A stretch of DNA of 64,000 nucleotides from Channa striata (Eukaryota > Chordata > Actinopteri > Anabantiformes > Channidae), in the NCBI GenBank assembly GCA_033026295.1, contig CM065173.1, forward strand, positions 10,416,517 to 10,480,516, written 5' to 3'. Positions 57,717 to 64,000 of this stretch are shown piece after piece; position 1 is the first letter of the stretch; each line of letters begins with the position of its first letter. Under the pieces are notes generated by a model, which was not told the DNA's origin, made no database searches, and was given only the letters and a program-made list of their open reading frames with translations. Made by a program: the position numbers and the translations under genes.

Positions 57717-59017
57717 TATATTAACATGTGCAACACAAATTCAGGGAGGATGCTGTTCTTTTGTGGCAGCAGTTGTTTTATGGGAATTTCCATGTTTGTG
57801 TGCACATGTGTCATATGCATATGCAGTTTTGGGAGGTTTTGTTTTCTCTTCCCACATACTGTCATATGTACCATACTGTTTGTAGAATTTTGTTTCACTA
57901 GATTATGTGACTTGTCTCTCTTATTTTTCCTTCGTCTGTCTTTTGGTGATATGCTTTTTCAATTAGGATCTGTGTCTGTGTGGGCATTTAGGGCATTGTT
58001 GGAGCTGCCACTGAACATAAACAATCATCAAAAATCATCTAATAATCAACTACTATATGGGTTAAATTTTAGTGACACGGTCCAGGAAAGATTTTGTATT
58101 ATAAGAATATGTATCAGATAGGAAGCATGGGCTCCATTTATTGAACAGGGTAGGTTGCTAGTTAGAACTAAAATAGATCTTTAGTTCGGATGTCTGATCT
58201 TAAGTGCACAGACAACATATTTTGGGGTTGTCTTGTTTAATTAGCTAACTAGGCCCAGGGTACATGCTCAGCAGGCCATTTTATAGTTGGAAAAACAACT
58301 TGGTGTGCTGTCTTTTGGAGAAATGTTTTTCTAGCAATACAATTTTAACCTGTTTAATCTCTCTGAACTTTGAAAATTTAAACATTGGTCAGGTTATTAC
58401 CAGAAATTAATTTATCTGGGTTTTATGTCTAAAATAATTTGAAGCAAACTTTGGCCCGATTTTGGTCTATTATAGACCACTAGAGTGGGAAGAAATGTGC
58501 GTATCTCGGTAGGATACCCGTTCACAGATGGGGAAGAAAGCATCCAGATAGATGTTCTTGCTGTCAGTTCCACTATGTTGGGTCTAAGGTAGAGGGGCAC
58601 TGATTGCATACCCTTTGGTTTCGCATGATTACTCCCAACGCCCTTTGTGGATTGTATTAGCCTGTCTCTCTGATCCTCTAAAGCAAGAACTTTGATCTCT
58701 CAAGCGCTCTGGGAGGTGGTGACATTTGGCTAGCTTTGACCTTTCGAGGCAGTTTTGTTTTGTTTGTGAAATGAGATTTTAGGTGGAAAAAATGTGACGC
58801 TTGTTGATAAGACTTGACTGTAATTTTGTCCGTTTTTTTCATTAATTATATGCCATTAAAATAATCAATAAACAACAATAGTAACAATAAATACATTTGT
58901 TTTTAAAAATATAATCCAAATGTTCAGGACAGCAGAAGCTTATTTCTAATAACTTAATGAATTGAAACGTAAGAACTTATTCTGATAGCACTTTGCTTTG
59001 ATGTTTTCTCCAATCTC
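57717..59017. other. Intergenic or intronic, no gene seen
   Basis: The 156-codon plus frame that ends at 58121 is Cys/Phe-rich and starts inside the SINE, so it is chance. Nothing else recognised. Confidence 0.5.
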
Positions 59018-59063
59018 ACTCGTAAGTCGCTGGATTAAAAGCGTCTGCCAAAAGACTAAATGT
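59018..59063 (+). mobile_element. SINE/LINE 3' tail fragment
   Basis: CGTAAGTCGCTGGATTAAAA followed by GCGTCTGCCAAAAGACTAAATGTA is the familiar 3' tail of several fish SINEs (consensus TAAGTCGCTTTGGATAAAAGCGTCTGC). Only the tail survives, and a poly(T)-rich tract follows it at about 59087. Confidence 0.65.
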
Positions 59064-60259
59064 ATTATTTTTCTTGGCAATATTTTTTTTTTGCATTTGA
59101 AAGTTGTTTGTACAAATAAAGTATAATGATTGCTGTTGTACATATGTTTCAGTTAGCCTTCTAACTGTTGGAATGAGCAGAGTCATAGAACATAAAGTGC
59201 TAACACACAAGCATCTTTATATTCATAATGAAATCAATGAAGAATTTGGTGATGATGATGATGCTGATGTAATTTCAAAGTCCTGTTTTTGTGTAATTTT
59301 CCATAACAAAGCTGCAGTCCTCAGCCATTTTTACCAAGTGTCAGCCATTGCAGCTATACAAGAGCTTTCAACGTTTGGCAAAAAATACAATTTTTTGCCA
59401 GAAAAATGCTCATGTGTACTGGTTATGTGTAGCGCCTCCATGCACTTGATATACACCTGATTTCAGTCCTCCAAATATATAAGCAGGTGAGCGCTGTGTC
59501 TGCTCTTGTAAAGTGATTTTTTTGTGGAAATTAAAGAGTTTAATAATTGAAAGAACTGTCGACTAAATAACTGGTTTTGGTCAATGTCATCCATAGTCAT
59601 GCTAAAATATTTATGTATTTTAATAACTGATGTTTAATAAGCTGGTCAACAGATCTGAAATTGTTTGCACTGCTTCTTTCTATTTTAGCAACTTTTCTTG
59701 CATTGAACTACAGACTGATTGAAAATGACAGAACATGTGAATATGAAGAATTCTTTTGGGGTCAAAAAGCTGCGATGATCAGCTGGTTCTCACCAGGCAG
59801 ACAAGGTGTTTCTGTAGTTCCAACAACTCCATTAGAGTGAGACATCAGCTGATCTCATAACAGCAGTTAGAAGGTCGTAGTTAAAACCATATTAAAAAAA
59901 TTCGTTATCTAAAGGACAGTAGTCCTCTTAAAAATAAAAGTCAACATAGAAACCTGACCTCGTTTTCCTTCTACAGAATAATAACTACTGTGTGCTCTAC
60001 AGTATGTCTAATAATACTGGTTGTCATTGCTACCGGTTAACTTTTTCCATGTATAGAATTTGCTTTAATTAAGGTAACGTCTGAGCACAATGGACTTGTA
60101 ACATAAGACTTAAGTGCAATATTTGATTATGGAGCATTATACTACATCAGATTAGTAGAAGTAATACATTTTCCAAAAGACAATGCTCCCAGGCTGGTTT
60201 GATGTGTTGAGTAAGCAATGTACTGTATAGAATATGTACACAAACAAATCTTAATTCAG
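59064..60259. other. Intergenic or intronic, no gene seen
   Basis: A 118-codon plus frame at 59104-59460 has no domain; it includes a GATGATGATGATGCTGATG run. No repeat family recognised. Confidence 0.45.
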
Positions 60260-60560
60260 CTGTTAATTCCACTTCAGATAATCAAGAAAGGACTAGATCT
60301 GCAATACTCTTCACATCAAGTCGGCCAATGTATTTCCTCTATTGATTACAGAAATGAACAGGAAGCAGATAATTAGATTTGTCGATGGAAGAACAATATT
60401 AAAATGGAGTTGGTAGAGACAGTGCCTGCTTTCTTCCGTGTGACTGGTCATCTGAGATGAGTTCGTGCGGTTATTTACCAGAAATGAGGCAGCTAATGTA
60501 ACCATTTCCTTTGCTTTAGAAATGGCCCGACATTACAAAACTGTTAAGTGCTTGTGGAGT
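60260..60560. promoter_or_regulatory. Candidate conserved non-coding element
   Basis: Even composition and no simple repeats. Words such as GATAATTAGATTTGTC, TATTGATTACAG, GAACAATATTAAAATGG and GTGCGGTTATTTACC suggest homeodomain, HNF/PBX, SOX and RUNX-like sites. All frames are interrupted. Texture-based guess only. Confidence 0.25.
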
Positions 60561-61358
60561 CTGTCATAATGGGTGAGATATCATAAATACTTTCCAACTA
60601 GTCTACTCACGTTTAAATTAAATCAGACGCAGTGCAGGTGTGTCACATTGAATCAATATAACACAAGTGTATCTATACATTAATATATTACAAAAGTAGA
60701 GTGTTAAAACAGCCCTCCACAAACTCTGCACATGCAGTAAATAAATATGAAGTCAAACATCCAGAGGGAGGTAACTATAATTCTACAATGTGCTAACTGA
60801 GCAGCATTAGAAAATAATGCAAATATTGGCCAGAATTTTTAATGAAGTTATTCTCAGTGCGAGTTGAACAGAGCCACTTTTATTGTCTTAGCGAGATTTT
60901 GCCGGTGTGTCATGCTGATAATTCTTTATTATGTCCATGGTTTAAATAAATAGCTTGTCCAATTTTTTTGCAAAATGTCTTTGCAAAACAACTTCCCACT
61001 GACACTCAGACAATTTACCCAAGCCACAAAGCATTATAGGACATTCTTAAAGTCGCAGTGGAAAATGATAAACATTCACAGTTTGTATGAGAGGCATAAA
61101 CACCAAAACTTTAGTTATGTTCTTTGAACACAGGAATATTGTGAGCTTCTAAATGCTGCAATCCTGTGCTAAGCCACATGCATGTACAGTGACTGCAGTT
61201 ATGGTCATGAGATAAGATGACCGATTTTTTTTCAGTAAAAGAATGTTACTCTGGATTAATTTTTTAAGAAAAGTGAATGACTAGTTGATTTTCTGGATTT
61301 TGTAGGTTGGGTCTCTGAACTATGATTTTCGTATTTATCACTGTAAAAAAATAATTGA

Positions 61359-61360
<2 letters not shown>
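60561..61360. other. Intergenic or intronic, no gene seen
   Basis: No feature recognised. Confidence 0.5.

Positions 61361-61402
<42 letters not shown>
61361..61402. repeat. (AC)n microsatellite
   Basis: About 21 uninterrupted AC units, followed by ATATATTG. It generates spurious Thr-His and Cys-Val repeat frames on the two strands. Confidence 0.95.
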
Positions 61403-61408
<6 letters not shown>

Positions 61409-62799
61409 TGCTGTTTTCCTGAGGGATCTGGTATTTGTAGGCAACATTTGCTATCTTGCCTTTTTGTAGTAGGAGGGTGTGGCTATATACACCATGAGAA
61501 GGTGGTTATAATGTTTTGCCCACTTCATAAATTTAAATTGGATGGCCAAAGTAAATTAATCTTCATCAGAGCAACATGGACAACAATAGAATGTGTGAAA
61601 AGCAGTGTTACCGCTGTATGTTGGTACCCCACACATGTCAACTTGCAGTTAAGTTGTCTAAATTTACCTGTACATGGACACAAGCTTTTTAGCCAAGCGA
61701 CATTGACAGGTTGTTTAGTTTTTTTCTCTGCCTGTCTTTTGATAATTTATTGTTCACCACAGCTGAAAAACCTCAGGCTTCACTGATTGGCTCTCAAACA
61801 GGGATGTTATTAAAAGTCAAAAACAATGCCACTGAGCATCTTAAAAGCTTGAACTGAGGCTCCCATAGTCGGCCGTGGCCAATGTTAAGCCAATCAGCTG
61901 TTTTCACATGGAAAATATGGTATTAATGAACAGGAGAGATTGCAGTTATTTCTTTTTTTTGACCTGAGACTGCCGACTGCCACCGGCAGGAATGATTGCT
62001 CAGTTTGAATCCACTGTTATGGAGTAAGCTTTAAATATATTCTAATATAATGTTTATAATGACTTTTTCTCTCCCATTGGATCAACATATTATTATAGAG
62101 GGATATTTCACACAGCTTTATTGGTCCTTCACATATAAATGTACGTCTTGATTGACTTGTGTAAATCAGGAGTCTTCTCTAAAGCCCAGTACCGATTAAA
62201 GTTACACTCAACAAGGCATTCAAAGAATATTGATTACATATGCTATATTTAAATCTTACTATACCAATCCATTTTATTTTTTCTTTTCTTTTTAGTATGT
62301 CACATTATCTTTTTGACTATTTTTCTTTTTACACAAAAAGCTGTTGTGCACGATTACCAAGTAAATGTCAGGTCAGATAATGATGTAGCATGGTCCTGAG
62401 CTTCAACCTAAGCATTAATAATTCCAGCTCAAACTTAAAGATTCAAAGACACAAGGTGTGTGTGCATTGTAAGATGAAGAACACTAATGCTGCAGAGTGA
62501 TATCTGTACAAGTACACGATTAGATGCACATTGTTTATGTGGCATAAATTTATGTGTCCTATCGTGTTAGTATACTGTGGATGGTTGCTGATGTATTTTA
62601 TACCACTGAAACCTAACACAGATTTTTTTTTCTTCTATTGCTATATCTTCATGTCTATGCTGCCATCATCCTAATTCTGCTGTATTTACTAAAACTAAAA
62701 CCTTTCAACTTTGTGCATGCAGTTTTGCATATTTGGGATCCCGCCTGTGGTCTTAGGTGTTAACAATAATGTGTTGTCTGTCTGGCGTGTACTCAATAA
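61403..62799. other. Intergenic or intronic, no gene seen
   Basis: Pyrimidine-rich runs lie at 61951-61959 and 62277-62294. The 143-codon frame ending at 61786 starts in the AC repeat and has no domain. Confidence 0.45.
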
Positions 62800-63170
62800 T
62801 ACAAACAAGCTAATATCTGTCAAGAGCACAGAAACAACTGAGCCCAGCTAATCAGAGCACCGCTGAACAGAAGCTCAATAAATGCCTACGGTTAGACGAG
62901 AGAGCAGTTACAGCCACAAACCCAATGGCTCATTGAGAATGACTGTTATTGGACCTTGACACGTTGGCAGTTGGGAGTCAGTGAACCTGTATCGCAGAGG
63001 CGTCTTAGAAACACAATGCAAAGACCAGAACGTGAGTTATGATAATTAACCAAAGTAAACATCCACTCTAACGGCCAAAGGCTTTTTTCACCAGCTGAGG
63101 GGGTTGGTTTGTCAAACTTAACTTTATCCAATGTAAAGTGAGTAAAAAGCGGATGTTGCATTAAAGGAAC
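62800..63170. promoter_or_regulatory. Candidate conserved non-coding element
   Basis: Balanced composition with no repeats. Includes CAGCTAATCAGAGCACC, GGCTCATTGAGAATGACTG and TTATTGGACCTTGACACG. No frame with splice framing. Weak, texture-based call. Confidence 0.18.
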
Positions 63171-63359
63171 TTTGATGCGCGCTGACTAAGGTAGTGATTT
63201 CCACCTTTTTAGCGTTTTCAAGGCTTAAGAGTTTGAGAATCTTTTTCTGTCTTTCTCGTTTTCTTTATGTTCCTGGAGCCCTTTACTCCACTGGAACCCT
63301 TAGCAATTCCTCAGTCTTCTGCTCACATCTTTATCTTAGGGTTAACAGACACTGAAAAC
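63171..63359. other. Intergenic or intronic, no gene seen
   Basis: No feature recognised. Confidence 0.5.
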
Positions 63360-63840
63360 ACATTAGGAATTGAAGCCGGTGGCCCCTTTTACACTCCCCG
63401 GTCAAGGTGGGATTACTGGGCCAATTTGCCACCCTGCTGTCTTGTGTAAAAGATACCGTAACGGCATAGGTGGGGACACTGTTGACCTACCTCAGCAGGA
63501 ACTGACAAAGACGCAACCATTCCATTTCACTATCTGTATATAAGGGGAGAGGTGTCATCTGTGTTTTCGATAGAAAGGAGATTTGATTTTATTTCCTTTG
63601 TAAAGCCAGCCCCTTGGGTCCAGAGTCAAGCAAAGTTGTGCTGCATTGTGTGGACCATGGTCAGGATTCCCGCATTTTAAAATAATGTTGAGAAACAGGA
63701 GCGTGTCTGTAGGAGCAGAGTTTGCATTCAGCGTAAATTGTTTCGGCACTGATCAACCTCAAATGGCTGTAAACCACAAAAATCCCACCACCTGTGCTAA
63801 CCTTTGGAGCTTAATGAGCGGTATCTGATGCCCATCGTTT
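63360..63840. promoter_or_regulatory. Candidate conserved non-coding element
   Basis: A G+C-richer island with no simple repeats, containing CTCCCCGGTCAAGGTGGG, GATACCGTAACGGCAT, GTATATAAGGGGAGAGG (TATA-like, near 63540) and GTGGACCATGGTCAGG. The TATA-like word could mark a promoter, but no coding exon follows within the window. Short frames only. Confidence 0.2.
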
Positions 63841-64000
63841 TGGCATCCCAACTAAATATAGTGCCAAGTATAAAACATAAATGAGATGAGCTAAGAAAAG
63901 ATATGGATATATTTAAAAGATAATGAGAAATAATAGTCTCCAGAGAAAACGTTTAATAATTTCATTTTGTTAAGATGTCATTTCTTCCCAGGAGTATCAA

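Noticed and set aside
57651..58121. 156-codon plus-strand frame rich in Cys and Phe
   Set aside because: It begins inside a SINE copy and runs into A+T-rich unique DNA. The hydrophobic look comes from T-rich sequence.
61355..61786. 143-codon frame starting with Thr-His repeats
   Set aside because: Its start is the AC microsatellite, and the rest has no domain or codon signal.
1..64000. CRISPR arrays, operons, riboswitches, bacterial genes, tRNA or rRNA genes
   Set aside because: No regularly spaced repeats of CRISPR type and no compact gene arrays. tRNA-like words belong to SINE heads and lack a full cloverleaf. The sequence is clearly vertebrate nuclear DNA.

Overview
This is vertebrate nuclear DNA, most likely from a ray-finned (teleost) fish. 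No bacterial or viral gene set is present. The sequence is A+T-rich, open frames are short and scattered, and CA and CCAT microsatellites occur. Many dispersed repeats belong to families I recognise as typical of teleost genomes: two kinds of Tc1-like transposon, a hAT end, tRNA-headed SINEs, an L2/CR1/Rex1-type LINE, an RTE-type LINE and Ty3/Gypsy LTR elements. No protein family except transposon proteins can be named with confidence, so the window looks like intergenic or long-intron sequence around one small candidate gene and one candidate 5' leader.

Layout. 1-12.4 kb: intergenic sequence with a hAT end (678-724), a SINE/RTE tail (2364-2488), a CCAT microsatellite, a Tc1-related end (7405-7625) and two decayed Tc1-like copies (7869-8160 and 9304-10130). 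12.4-21 kb: repeat-poor sequence with a few stretches that read like conserved regulatory DNA. 21.1-25.4 kb: a repeat cluster holding a SINE, an LTR on the minus strand, another SINE head and a decayed LINE. 29.1-31.96 kb: a candidate three-exon gene of 85 codons behind a cluster of CRE sites. 32.15-35.97 kb: a decayed minus-strand Gypsy element whose integrase lies upstream of reverse transcriptase. 37.4-41.0 kb: local repeats, a probable solo LTR, a 611-bp TA-flanked inverted-repeat element and an RTE-type LINE. 43.9-44.8 kb: a GA-rich stretch followed by consensus splice donors, possibly the 5' leader of a plus-strand gene whose remaining exons lie beyond the window. 45-64 kb: mostly intron-like or intergenic, with two SINE pieces, two CA microsatellites and several conserved-element candidates.

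The transposon copies are all broken (stops, frameshifts, internal deletions, altered catalytic residues) and none looks able to move by itself. The two candidate gene pieces rest on splice-site and reading-frame logic only. The conserved-element calls rest on sequence texture only and need comparison with other fish genomes.
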